Below, in pieces: positions 26,126 through 39,262 of a stretch of 64,000 nucleotides of DNA. A program made the translations under genes and the position numbers. The notes below the pieces were generated by a model. It did not search any database. It was not told where the DNA came from and saw nothing but the letters and a program-made list of their open reading frames with translations. Origin of the DNA: Mycolicibacterium goodii (lineage in GTDB: Bacteria > Actinomycetota > Actinomycetes > Mycobacteriales > Mycobacteriaceae); the NCBI RefSeq assembly GCF_022370755.2, contig NZ_CP092364.2:496001-560000 (forward strand), given 5' to 3'. Position 1 is the first letter of the stretch. Every line of letters starts with the position of its first letter.

Positions 26126-26955
26126 AGGGCACCTCGCCGCCACAACGCCTGCCGCACGCGGTAGACGATCGAGCGGGGTGTATGACGCGGTGCCACCCTC
26201 ACACGGAACCAGCCCAATCGCTGCAAACACTCGTCGTGGCCGGCGTTGACCACCAGCCCGTACTCTGAGGTGTCCGGATCATGGTCGAGAACCACCGCGA
26301 CCTTGGCTCTGGGCCAACCGATCGGGACGAAGGTCTCCCAATCATCGTCTGCCAGAACGATAGCGGTCTCCGGCTTCGGTATCCCGGCGTCGAGGAGCAG
26401 CAGGCGCACCTGCGTCTCCCGCGCCGACTGCGCGCCACCGTCCATCAATTCGACGGTCTCGCGGGCCTGCCGCACACCGCGGGCCCCCGCGTACTTGTCC
26501 GCCAGGGCCGAGACCTCGTCGATGGTCACCCCGGTGATCCGCGCGAGTGCATCCAGGTGCGCGACGGCGCGGTTTCGCGGTAGCCGACGCGCCAGATCCA
26601 GCGCAGTGCGGGCAGGCGACGTCACCGGAAGATTCATGACGGTGGTCACTTCCGTGGGATCGATACGTTCGTTGCGGATGATCACCCCGCGGCGTTCGCG
26701 GCGATTCTTGCCGATCACTTCGATAGGTGTTTCGGGGTCGATTCCATCGACGCCGTACAGCCCGGCAGCCGCCTGCCCGGCGATGATTCCAGTTCGCCCT
26801 GTCCACAGCCACGCGGCCGAGGCATAGGTGTCGAGATGTCGGCGGACGTCTTTCGGCACATACACGTTGGGGTGAATCGCCGTGTAGTTCCACCGCAATT
26901 GGCCGCGGGTCAGCTCACCTGCCGCGATGGCCTCGGTGCCGATGAATGTGTACAT
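25981..26955 (-). CDS. DUF559/AbiEi-like protein with degenerate nuclease-type domain
   Basis: A 324-residue protein. The N-terminal part ([27 protein letters not shown]) resembles the winged helix of AbiEi-type antitoxin/DUF559 proteins, and the middle has [14 protein letters not shown], common in this family. The C-terminal domain ([24 protein letters not shown] and on to [10 protein letters not shown]) follows the Vsr-like endonuclease fold, but the usual VEYDGD acid cluster reads VVLDHDPD, so nuclease activity is uncertain. Past residue 275 the frame runs antisense through arcA for 145 bases; the extra tail is unlike the family and may be accidental. No toxin partner is adjacent. Confidence 0.68.
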   Translation of the reverse strand: MYTFIGTEAIAAGELTRGQLRWNYTAIHPNVYVPKDVRRHLDTYASAAWLWTGRTGIIAGQAAAGLYGVDGIDPETPIEVIGKNRRERRGVIIRNERIDPTEVTTVMNLPVTSPARTALDLARRLPRNRAVAHLDALARITGVTIDEVSALADKYAGARGVRQARETVELMDGGAQSARETQVRLLLLDAGIPKPETAIVLADDDWETFVPIGWPRAKVAVVLDHDPDTSEYGLVVNAGHDECLQRLGWFRVRVAPRHTPRSIVYRVRQALWRRGALYPFNGSLAAGQDIQRGPPRPVPSSDAGMASTSMPASRSRALVCELRS

Positions 26956-27035
26956 GCGGGCATCGTCTGCCTTCGCACCGACATCGTCGGGCCGCCGCAG
27001 GTCTCCGGAGAGGGGGCCTGTGGATAACTATTCGA

Positions 27036-27143
27036 CAGCGTCCCGTCGTCGAGTTCGACCTCGTGGCTGTGATTCCGCGCTTGTGGCGGGGATTCGCGAC
27101 CGTGGTGTCCATTTCGAGGACGGGGTTCAATACCGAACTATTG
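27036..27143. repeat. 108-bp direct repeat, copy 1
   Basis: This 108-base unit is repeated at 27201-27308 with a single mismatch (T here at 27126, C there). It starts CAGCGTCCCGTCGTCGAG and ends CGAACTATTG. Near its end TCAATA and TATTGA can pair around CCGAAC. It lies in the 382-base gap between the DUF559-like gene and pmt, which holds nothing else recognisable. Confidence 0.95.
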
Positions 27144-27200
27144 ATAGGAGAGACGTCGCTATGCCGTGGCTCACGGCGGGTTCCGACCAGTAGTACTTGT

Positions 27201-27308
27201 CAGCGTCCCGTCGTCGAGTTCGACCTCGTGGCTGTGATTCCGCGCTTGTGGCGGGGATTCGCGACCGTGGTGTCCATTTCGAGGACGGGGCTCAATACCG
27301 AACTATTG
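27201..27308. repeat. 108-bp direct repeat, copy 2
   Basis: Second copy, offset 165 bases from the first, 107 of 108 identical. The 57-base stretch between copies is unrelated to the repeat. The near-identity points to a recent duplication or to gene conversion. Confidence 0.95.
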
Positions 27309-27337
27309 GCAGGGAAGGGCGCCGGCACAACGAGAAG

Positions 27338-28888
27338 CTAGCGCCAGCTCGGCAACCAGATCTCCAGGTTCCAGGTGGTCTGCGAAATGGGCAGGCCCGT
27401 CATGATCGGGTACAGCCACGCGAAGTTCGTGATCACCAGCGCGACATAGAAACACACCGTCAGCAGCCCCAGCGTTCGGCGTTCGGCATTCTGGTTCGGT
27501 TGGTAGAGGATGTCGCCGAGGATCAGCGCAATGGCCAGCACCAGGAACGGCGCCATCACCGTGGCGTAGAAGAAGTACATCTGGCGGTCGATGTCGGCGA
27601 ACCACGGCAGGAACCCGGCCAGGTAGCCGACGAGCACGGCGCCGTAGCGCCAGTCGCGTCGCACGACAGCCCGCCACAGGGCCCAGCCGAGCACCGGCAC
27701 CGCGATGAACCACATGGCGGGTGTGCCGACGAGCATGACGGCCTTGACGCACGACTGGGCACCGCAGCCGGGCACATCCTGGTTGTCGATCGCGTACAGC
27801 ACGGGCCGCAGCGACATGGGCCAGGTCCACGGCTTCGACTCCCACGGATGGTGATTGCCGTCGGCGTTCGTCAGCCCGGAGTGGAACCGGTAGGCCGCGT
27901 AGGTGTAGTGCCACAGCGAGCGCAGCGCATCGGGTATCGGCAGGATGCTGTCCTGCCCGATGGAGCGTCCCACCTCGTGGCGATCGACGGCGGTCTCGGA
28001 GGCGAACCACGGCGCGTACGACGCCAGGTACACCGCGAACGGGATCAACCCGAAGACGTACGCAGCAGGCCCCAGATCGCGGCGCAGCGTGCCACGCCAC
28101 GGGTGCGGCACGTGGTACTGCTTGCGTGCGATGGCGTCGAACACGAGGGTCATGACGCCGAAGAACAGCACGAAGTACAGCCCGGACCACTTCGTCGCGC
28201 ACGCCAGGCCCAACAGCACACCCGCACCGAAGCGCCACCACCGCACGCCGAGGCGCGGCCCCCAGGACGTCTCGGCGATGCGGCCGTCGAGGAACGCGTT
28301 GTACATGCGCTCGCGGACCTCGTCGCGGTCGACCATGAGGCATGCGAACGCGGCCACCACGAACGTCACCAGAAACACGTCGAGCAGGGCGGTACGTGAC
28401 GACACGAAGCTGACCCCGTCGGCGATCAGCAACAACCCGGCGATCGCACCGATCAGAGTGGAGCGACTGATCCGCCGCGCGATGCGCGTCACCAGCATCA
28501 CGATGATGACGCCGCACACCGCACCCGAGAACCGCCAGCCCAGCCCGTTGTAGCCGAACAGCCATTCGCCGATGGCGATCAACTGCTTGCCGACGGGCGG
28601 ATGCACCACGAGCCCGTATCCCGGGTTGTCCTCGACGCCGTGGTTGTGCAGCACCTGCCAGGCCTGCGGCGCGTAGTGCTTCTCGTCGAAGATCGGTGTG
28701 CCCGCATCGGTGGGCGACCCGAGGTTGAGGAACCGGCTGATCGCGGCGAGCGCGGTGATGATCGCCGTCATCGCCCAGCCCTGCATACGGTCCAGCGGAC
28801 CGAAGTCGGGTGGCGGGATCACCGGCCCGGGACTGATCAGCGGAGCCGAGCGACCAGCCGTCGGCGTATCGGTGTCGAGGGCGGTCAC
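27338..28888 (-). CDS. pmt: Protein O-mannosyltransferase (Pmt)
   Basis: A 516-residue multi-span membrane enzyme of the GT39 family that transfers mannose from polyprenyl phosphate to exported proteins, as shown for Rv1002c. About ten hydrophobic helices are visible. The first extracytoplasmic loop has IFDEKHYAPQAW, with the catalytic Asp-Glu pair of the family, and VHPPVGKQLI; ATKWSGLYF follows near residue 205. GTG 28888 is preferred because TACGAT on the minus strand ends seven bases upstream, and extensions would run antisense through rsmI. Divergent from rsmI with 24 bases between start codons, an arrangement known also in M. tuberculosis. Confidence 0.92.
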   Translation of the reverse strand: MTALDTDTPTAGRSAPLISPGPVIPPPDFGPLDRMQGWAMTAIITALAAISRFLNLGSPTDAGTPIFDEKHYAPQAWQVLHNHGVEDNPGYGLVVHPPVGKQLIAIGEWLFGYNGLGWRFSGAVCGVIIVMLVTRIARRISRSTLIGAIAGLLLIADGVSFVSSRTALLDVFLVTFVVAAFACLMVDRDEVRERMYNAFLDGRIAETSWGPRLGVRWWRFGAGVLLGLACATKWSGLYFVLFFGVMTLVFDAIARKQYHVPHPWRGTLRRDLGPAAYVFGLIPFAVYLASYAPWFASETAVDRHEVGRSIGQDSILPIPDALRSLWHYTYAAYRFHSGLTNADGNHHPWESKPWTWPMSLRPVLYAIDNQDVPGCGAQSCVKAVMLVGTPAMWFIAVPVLGWALWRAVVRRDWRYGAVLVGYLAGFLPWFADIDRQMYFFYATVMAPFLVLAIALILGDILYQPNQNAERRTLGLLTVCFYVALVITNFAWLYPIMTGLPISQTTWNLEIWLPSWR

Positions 28889-28895
28889 GCAAGCG

Positions 28896-28905
28896 ATCGT
28901 AGGCT
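28896..28905. promoter_or_regulatory. Symmetric bidirectional -10 element for pmt and rsmI
   Basis: ATCGTAGGCT reads TAGGCT rightward (28900-28905) and TACGAT leftward (28901-28896). Each hexamer ends exactly seven bases before a GTG start (28913 and 28888). The two -10 elements share the central TA, so both cannot be melted by two polymerases at once. Confidence 0.65.
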
Positions 28906-28912
28906 GTCGGTC

Positions 28913-29749
28913 GTGACACTCGGCAAACTGCTGATCGGCGCCACGCCGTTGGGCCGGCCATCCGACGCGTCGGCGCGGCTGGTCAGCGCCCTGAAAGACG
29001 CCGACATCGTCGCCGCGGAGGACACCAGGCGCATCCGGACCCTGGCGCAGGCGCTCGACGTCACACCGGCCGGGCGGGTGCTCAGCTTCTTCGACCAGAA
29101 CGAGGCGAGCCGCGTGCCCGGGCTGGTCGAGGAGATCCGTGCGGGTGCGACGGTGCTCGTGGTCAGTGACGCGGGCATGCCGCTGATCAACGATCCGGGC
29201 TATCGGCTCGTGGCGGCGTGCGTGGAAGCCGGTCTGCCGGTCAGCTGTCTGCCGGGACCGTCGGCGGTGACCACGGCCCTGGCGGTGTCGGGTTTGGCGT
29301 CGGACCGGTTCTGCTTCGAGGGCTTCACGCCGCGCAAACACGCCGCACGCATGACGTGGCTGCAGGCCCTGGCCAACGAGACCCGCACGTGCGTGTTCTT
29401 CGAGTCGCCGCGCCGGCTCGCCGAGACGCTGCGCGACGCGGTGCAGGCGCTGGGTCCCGACCGTCGCGTGGTCGTGTGCCGCGAGCTCACCAAGATCCAC
29501 GAGGAGATCAAGCGCGGCACGCTGGCCGAGCTCGCGGCGTGGGCCGAGGACGGCGTGCTGGGCGAGATCACCGTGGTGCTGGCAGGCGCGACGCCGACGG
29601 CGGATCTGCCGACGCTGGTGGCCGAGGTCGAGGAACTGGTCGCGGCGGGCACACGGGTGAAGGACGCGTGCGCGCAGGTGATCGCCGACAATCCCGGGGC
29701 GCCGTCCAAGCGTGAGCTCTACGACGCGGTGCTGCGCGCGAGGGACTGA
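28913..29749 (+). CDS. rsmI: 16S rRNA (cytidine1402-2'-O)-methyltransferase
   Basis: Methylates the ribose of C1402 in the decoding centre of 16S rRNA with S-adenosylmethionine. The 278-residue protein shows the tetrapyrrole-methylase fold: LLIGATPLG at the N terminus, ACDTRRIRTL-like AEDTRRIRTL, SDAGMPLINDPGYRL and LPGPSAVTTALAVSG, then FEGFTPRK. Start GTG 28913 has a TANNNT -10 seven bases upstream and no ribosome site, so leaderless translation is likely. Its 3' end overlaps the convergent pabB by 31 bases. Confidence 0.92.
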   Translation: MTLGKLLIGATPLGRPSDASARLVSALKDADIVAAEDTRRIRTLAQALDVTPAGRVLSFFDQNEASRVPGLVEEIRAGATVLVVSDAGMPLINDPGYRLVAACVEAGLPVSCLPGPSAVTTALAVSGLASDRFCFEGFTPRKHAARMTWLQALANETRTCVFFESPRRLAETLRDAVQALGPDRRVVVCRELTKIHEEIKRGTLAELAAWAEDGVLGEITVVLAGATPTADLPTLVAEVEELVAAGTRVKDACAQVIADNPGAPSKRELYDAVLRARD

Positions 29750-31011
29750 CCCGGCGGCCGAACCTGACACGCCGAGCCCACGATGCTCGCGGCCTTGTGC
29801 AGGCATTCCTCCCACTCGCGATCGGCATCCGAGTCGGCGGTGATGCCGCCGCCCACCCCGAGCACCGCCGAGCCGTCGGCGTCGAACTCGACCGTGCGGA
29901 TCGCGACGTTCAACTCGCATCCGGCGACGGGTGAGGCCAGACCGACCGTGCCGCAGTAGATCCCGCGGCGTGCGGGCTCCCAGACGCGCAGGAGTTCGCG
30001 GGCCCGGCCCTTGGGTGTCCCGGTCACCGACGCGGGCGGGAACGCGGCGTCGAGCAGCGCGGCCATGGGCACGCGCGGGTCGACCTCGGCGGTGACGGTC
30101 GACACCAGATGCCACACGCCAGGCGCGGGTCTGACCGCGAGAAGTTCGGGCACGGACACCGATCCGGTGAGCGCGACACGGCCGAGGTCGTTACGCACGA
30201 GGTCGACGATCATGATGTTCTCGGCGACGTCCTTGACCGACGCCAGGAGCCCGGCCGGGTCGGCATCGCGCGGCAGTGTCCCCTTGATGGGGCTCGAGCA
30301 CACCGTCGCCCCGTGTCGGCTCAGGAACAGTTCCGGCGACAGCGAGGCCACCGCGCCCCATTCACCCGCCACATACGCTGCGCGCGCCGGAGCGGTCCGG
30401 CTGACGGCGTCGGCGAAGAAATCCAGCGGCGATCCGTCGAGCCGACCGGTGAATCGCGTGCACACGCATGCCTGATACACCTCGCCCGCAGCGATGGCCT
30501 CCAGGCAGGCCGCCACGCCTCGGCGGTGGCTGTCCCGGTCCGGTGGCACCCAGTCCACGGTGTGCGGCCGCGGCGGTGCGGGCGCCAGATCGTTCAACCA
30601 CGCGGGAAGCGGTGCGCCGCTGAGGCTTTCGTACCACCACTGCCCGTCGGCGGCTTGGCGCAGGGCGCAGTCGGACCACCCGCCCGCGGCTTGCGGGATG
30701 CGCGACGCGGTCTCGTCGGAGCCAGGATCGGGGTAGGACAGGTAGCCGAACCATCCACCTCCCACGGCTCCCTCAACCGACGTCGCAGCGGGCACGTCGA
30801 ACACCGCGTCGGGTTCGGTCGGCAGCGCGGTCACGGTCGGTGCGATCACGGCCCGCGAGCCGAACCAGTCGCCGATCAGCGCGGCGGGTGGTGCGAGTCC
30901 CGCGGCCGCGGCGGCGGATGCGACGCTACGCAGCACGGCAGGGGCCGACGCAGCGTCGTCCGAGTCGTCTGACCCCCAGCCGTCCGGCGTGCAGAACCGC
31001 TCGATCCGCAT
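29719..31011 (-). CDS. pabB: Aminodeoxychorismate synthase component I
   Basis: Converts chorismate with ammonia to 4-amino-4-deoxychorismate for folate synthesis. The 430-residue protein has the chorismate-enzyme signatures SSPIKGTLPR, IVDLVRNDLGRV, SVTGTPKGRARELL and the closing GGGITADSDADREWEEC. PIKGT with lysine is the mark separating PabB from anthranilate synthase (PIAGT). ATG 31011 is the first start inside the conserved N-terminal region. It corresponds to Rv1005c. It converges on rsmI and is followed upstream by the sigma operon end 20 bases away on the same strand. Confidence 0.9.
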   Translation of the reverse strand: MRIERFCTPDGWGSDDSDDAASAPAVLRSVASAAAAAGLAPPAALIGDWFGSRAVIAPTVTALPTEPDAVFDVPAATSVEGAVGGGWFGYLSYPDPGSDETASRIPQAAGGWSDCALRQAADGQWWYESLSGAPLPAWLNDLAPAPPRPHTVDWVPPDRDSHRRGVAACLEAIAAGEVYQACVCTRFTGRLDGSPLDFFADAVSRTAPARAAYVAGEWGAVASLSPELFLSRHGATVCSSPIKGTLPRDADPAGLLASVKDVAENIMIVDLVRNDLGRVALTGSVSVPELLAVRPAPGVWHLVSTVTAEVDPRVPMAALLDAAFPPASVTGTPKGRARELLRVWEPARRGIYCGTVGLASPVAGCELNVAIRTVEFDADGSAVLGVGGGITADSDADREWEECLHKAASIVGSACQVRPPGQSLARSTAS

Positions 31012-31031
31012 GCCATCAGCGTGGCAGATCG

Positions 31032-31943
31032 CTACCGGCTGATCACCCGCGGGATGTCGACGCCGACGAGCTTGTCGGGGTTGCGCATCGCGTAGAAGTG
31101 CGTGATGCGGCCGTCGACGATCTCGATGGTGACCACGCCCTCGAAGCGCTCGCCCAGATAGAGCTTGAGCGCGGGGGCGTTGTTGTACATCGCCGGTTCC
31201 ACCCGCGCCCCTTCGCCGCCGAGGCGCACGAGGCCCGACACCAGCCGGGCCACGGCCTGTGCACCCGACACCGGGCGGCGTGCGGCGCTGCGCTTGCCGG
31301 CGCTGTCGGCGGTCCACACCACATCGGGCGCCAGCAGTTCCATGAGCGCGTCGATGTCCCCGGTCGACGCAGCGGTGAAGAACCGCTGCGTGATCTCCGT
31401 CGACACCTGCGGGTCCACGGGTTCGAAGCGCTTACGACGCGACTGCACGTGGTTGCGGGCGCGGTGGGCCATCTGCCGCACCGCGGTGGTGGATTTGCCG
31501 ATCGTCGAGGCGATCTCGTCGTGGCTGAAGCCGAACACGTCGTGCAGCACGAACACGGCCCGCTCATCGGGGGTCAGGGTTTCGAGCACGACGAGCATCG
31601 CCATCGAAACCGATTCGGCGAGCACCACATCCGACGACGCGTCCGCGCTGTCGGCCACCAGCAGCGGCTCGGGCAGCCACGGGCCCACGTACTCTTCACG
31701 CAGCCGTGACCGGGCCCGCAACGCGTTGAGTGACTGGCGGGTGACCAACTTGGCCAGGTAGGCCTTGGTGTCGGTCACCGTGCTCAGGTCCACCTCGGCC
31801 CAGCGCAGGTAACTCTCCTGCAGCACGTCGTCGGATTCGGTTGCTGTGCCGAGGATCTCGTATGCGATGGTGAACAGCAGCGGCCGCAGGGCCGTGAACC
31901 TCTCGGCGTGCTCGGTCGAGTTGCCTGCGCTGGGGACGTTCAT
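31032..31943 (-). CDS. ECF41-group sigma factor (SigJ-like) with SnoaL-like C-terminal domain
   Basis: A 303-residue ECF sigma factor. Sigma2 spans about residues 15-85 (YEILGTATESDDVLQESYLRW) and sigma4 about 115-165 (VFGFSHDEIASTIGKSTTAVRQMAHRAR). A C-terminal NTF2/SnoaL-type domain extends to 300. ECF41 landmarks are present: WLPEP in the linker and NPDKL near the end; the DGGGK motif reads DSAGK. ECF41 factors lack an anti-sigma and are controlled by this extension. The start overlaps the stop of the oxidoreductase by four bases (ATGA), the O of the usual COE partners, and an ECF41-type promoter lies before that gene. Confidence 0.9.
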   Translation of the reverse strand: MNVPSAGNSTEHAERFTALRPLLFTIAYEILGTATESDDVLQESYLRWAEVDLSTVTDTKAYLAKLVTRQSLNALRARSRLREEYVGPWLPEPLLVADSADASSDVVLAESVSMAMLVVLETLTPDERAVFVLHDVFGFSHDEIASTIGKSTTAVRQMAHRARNHVQSRRKRFEPVDPQVSTEITQRFFTAASTGDIDALMELLAPDVVWTADSAGKRSAARRPVSGAQAVARLVSGLVRLGGEGARVEPAMYNNAPALKLYLGERFEGVVTIEIVDGRITHFYAMRNPDKLVGVDIPRVISR

Positions 31944-33130
31944 CGACGTGCAGCTCCCACGGTGTCCTTACCGGCCTCGGCCAGTTGGCGTGCGCGGTTG
32001 CGGCCCTTGAACCAGAAATAGGATCCCGGCTTGCGGCCCTCCTTGGCCATGAACGTCAACGTGGCCTTGCACACCTGTTCCTTGACCGCCGCACCGACGC
32101 GGCCGCCGATGTAGACGCGCCGCGGGGTGTCGTCGGAGTGCGCGATCTGCACGGTGCCGTAGGTGCGCCCGATGCTCACGCACTGCCCCGTGAAGGCCTG
32201 GTTGAGCACCGCGGGTTCGGTGCCGGCGATGCGCGCGAGCACGGTGTCGGCGGCCTGAACCCCCATGGGGCCCGCGGCCTGGCAGCTCATGCGCAGCGGG
32301 ATACCCGACGGGGACGCCGCGTCGCCCGCGGCCACGATGCGGCCGTCGTCGACGCTGGTGAGGGTCTCGTCGGTGATCAGCCGGCCCAGCTCGTCGGTGG
32401 TGAGCCCACTTGCCGCGGCCAAACCGGGCACTCCGAAACCGGTGGTCCACACCGTCACCGCGCTGGGCAGGGTCCTGCCGTCGGCCAGCGTCACCTCGGT
32501 GGCGCCGACGGACGTGACCAGGACGTCGGGTCCGTCGACGATGGTCACGCCGAGCCTGGTGAGCGCCTTGACCACCGAGCGTCGGGCCTGCACGCCGAGG
32601 GACGCGCCGACCACATCGGTGACGAGTGTGACCGCCCGGCCGGACTCGGCGAACTCGCCTGCGGCTTCGATCCCGGTGAGGCCGCCGCCGACGACGACGA
32701 TCGGCGCCGACATCGGCACATCCTGCAGCCGTTCCCGCAGGCGCTGCGCCTGCTCGAATTCGCTGAGCGGATGGGCATGTTCGGCCGCGCCGGGCACCGA
32801 GGACGGCACGCCTCCGGTGCTGCCCACCGCGTACAGCAGGTAGTCGTAATCGACGACGTCGCCGGAGGCGAGTTGCACCTGACGGATCGGGGCGTCGATG
32901 CGCAGCGCGCTGTCGACGAGCAGACGCACCTGCTCACCGAGCAACGTGTCGTAGCCGGCGGTGGCCGAGTGGTTGCCCGCGGCCATCTGGTGCAGGCGGA
33001 TGCGCTCGACGAACTCCGGTCGCGGATTGATCAGCGTGATGATCGCGTCCTTGGCCTTCTGCAGACGGTTCGCGGCCAGCACTCCGGCGTAGCCGCCGCC
33101 GATCACGACGATGTGAGGGGCTTTCGGCAT
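31940..33130 (-). CDS. FAD-dependent NAD(P)H oxidoreductase (NDH-2-like), ECF41 partner
   Basis: A 396-residue two-dinucleotide-fold flavoprotein. The FAD loop is VVIGGGYAGVLAA at residues 8-20, the NAD(P) loop VVVGGGLTGIEAAGEFAE near 150, and the second FAD site RIVAAGDAASP near 280. There is no obvious C-terminal membrane anchor as in respiratory NDH-2. ECF41 sigma genes usually sit beside a carboxymuconolactone decarboxylase, oxidoreductase or epimerase (COE); this is the oxidoreductase class. ATG 33130 follows GAGGAG. Expression is expected from the ECF41 promoter at 33166-33192, with the sigma gene translated by coupling. Confidence 0.86.
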   Translation of the reverse strand: MPKAPHIVVIGGGYAGVLAANRLQKAKDAIITLINPRPEFVERIRLHQMAAGNHSATAGYDTLLGEQVRLLVDSALRIDAPIRQVQLASGDVVDYDYLLYAVGSTGGVPSSVPGAAEHAHPLSEFEQAQRLRERLQDVPMSAPIVVVGGGLTGIEAAGEFAESGRAVTLVTDVVGASLGVQARRSVVKALTRLGVTIVDGPDVLVTSVGATEVTLADGRTLPSAVTVWTTGFGVPGLAAASGLTTDELGRLITDETLTSVDDGRIVAAGDAASPSGIPLRMSCQAAGPMGVQAADTVLARIAGTEPAVLNQAFTGQCVSIGRTYGTVQIAHSDDTPRRVYIGGRVGAAVKEQVCKATLTFMAKEGRKPGSYFWFKGRNRARQLAEAGKDTVGAARR

Positions 33131-33165
33131 TTGGTGTCTCCTCTCGAAGGGGCTTGTGCCCTCAA

Positions 33166-33192
33166 GACACCGCACGTCGACGGAGTGTGACA
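33166..33192 (-). promoter_or_regulatory. ECF41-type promoter of the oxidoreductase-sigma operon
   Basis: On the minus strand TGTCACA (33192-33186) is followed by 16 bases and TGTC (33169-33166). The published ECF41 consensus is TGTCACA-N16-CGTC, so -35 and spacing match fully and the -10 by three of four. The start codon is 36 bases beyond, with a GAGGAG ribosome site. Confidence 0.8.
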
Positions 33193-33224
33193 GATCCGCG
33201 CCGAATGTGGCTCAGATCACTCGA

Positions 33225-36123
<2,899 letters not shown>

Positions 36124-36131
36124 CGGCAACC

Positions 36132-36141
36132 ACCTTATGGT
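36132..36141. promoter_or_regulatory. Symmetric bidirectional -10 element for metG and tatD
   Basis: ACCTTATGGT gives TATGGT rightward (36136-36141), six bases before GTG 36148 of tatD, and TAAGGT leftward (36137-36132), eight bases before ATG 36123 of metG. The central TA is shared, as in the pmt/rsmI block. Confidence 0.6.
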
Positions 36142-36147
36142 GTTGCG

Positions 36148-37002
36148 GTGAGTGCGAAACGTTCAGCCAGGGAGAAACCGCCAGCTCCGGAACCGTTGAC
36201 CCCGCTCATCGACGCGCACACCCATCTCGACGCGTGTGGTGCACAGGCACCCGAAGATGTGCGCGCCATCGTCGATCGCGCGGCCGCCGTCGGCGTCGGG
36301 TGTGTCGTGACGATCGCCGACGACCTGGACGCGGCGCACTGGGTGACCCGCGCCGCCGACGCCGACGACCGTGTCTACGCGGCGGTCGCGCTGCATCCCA
36401 CGCGCGCCAACACGCTCACCGACGACGCGAAAGCCGATCTCGAACAGCTGGCAGCGCATCCGCGCGTGGTGGCGATCGGCGAGACCGGCATGGACATGTA
36501 CTGGCCCGGCCGGCTCGACGGATGCGCCACACCTGCCGAGCAGCGTGAGGCCTTCGCGTGGCACATCGACCTGGCCAAGCGCAGCGGCAAACCGCTCATG
36601 ATCCACAATCGCGACGCCGACGCCGAGGTGCTCGACGTGTTGCGGGCCGAGGGCGCCCCCGAGACTGTGATCTTCCACTGTTTCTCGTCGGGCCCCGAGA
36701 TGGCGCGGACGTGCCTCGACGCGGGCTGGGTGTTGAGCCTGTCGGGCACCGTGAGCTTCAAGAACGCTCGTGACCTGCAGGAAGCCGCCCGCCTGATCCC
36801 GCAGGGCCAGATGCTCGTCGAGACCGACGCCCCGTTCCTCACGCCGCACCCGTTCCGAGGGGCGCCCAACGAGCCGTACTGTCTGCCCTACACTGTCCGT
36901 GCACTGGCGGCGTTGCTGGATCGCCCTGCCGAGGAGCTCGCCGCCGAGACCGCGGCCACCGCCGAACGCGTGTACGGGCTTCGCGACAGTTGCCGCTTCT
37001 AG
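36148..37002 (+). CDS. tatD: TatD-family metal-dependent deoxyribonuclease
   Basis: A 284-residue TIM-barrel hydrolase with the metal ligands of Tat[10 protein letters not shown] near the N terminus, [10 protein letters not shown] with the bridging Glu, [21 protein letters not shown] and ETDAPFLTP with the final Asp. TatD proteins are Mg-dependent 3'-5' exonucleases acting on single-stranded DNA or RNA, with a role in repair and DNA clearance. The start GTG 36148 is leaderless by the position of its -10 element. rpfB follows 92 bases later in the order known from M. tuberculosis (Rv1008-Rv1009). Confidence 0.92.
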   Translation: MSAKRSAREKPPAPEPLTPLIDAHTHLDACGAQAPEDVRAIVDRAAAVGVGCVVTIADDLDAAHWVTRAADADDRVYAAVALHPTRANTLTDDAKADLEQLAAHPRVVAIGETGMDMYWPGRLDGCATPAEQREAFAWHIDLAKRSGKPLMIHNRDADAEVLDVLRAEGAPETVIFHCFSSGPEMARTCLDAGWVLSLSGTVSFKNARDLQEAARLIPQGQMLVETDAPFLTPHPFRGAPNEPYCLPYTVRALAALLDRPAEELAAETAATAERVYGLRDSCRF

Positions 37003-37025
37003 ACCGATTCGTTACCGTCTTGTGA

Positions 37026-39181
<2,156 letters not shown>

Positions 39182-39191
39182 GCCTCACGCC

Positions 39192-39245
39192 GAGACCGGC
39201 GAAATGGTGCCCGACGATGTCGTCGGCGGCCATTTCGCCGGTTTC
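39192..39245. terminator. Long hairpin between convergent ksgA and kinase genes
   Basis: Sixteen-base arms (39192-39207, 39230-39245; core ACCGGCGAAATGG and its complement) match at 15 of 16 positions, and an inner CCGACGA/TCGTCGG stem extends the structure. It is placed 10 bases after ksgA and 17 before the end of the kinase gene, so it probably terminates both transcripts. Confidence 0.75.
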
Positions 39246-39262
39246 GTGTTTTGCGGTGCCGG

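Noticed and set aside
27036..27308. CRISPR array
   Set aside because: Only two 108-base units with one spacer; repeat far too long, no cas genes.
26946..27341. Open frame with an internal repeated peptide across the 108-bp repeats
   Set aside because: The protein repeat is only the DNA duplication read in one frame (165 is divisible by three); no start signal, no known domain.
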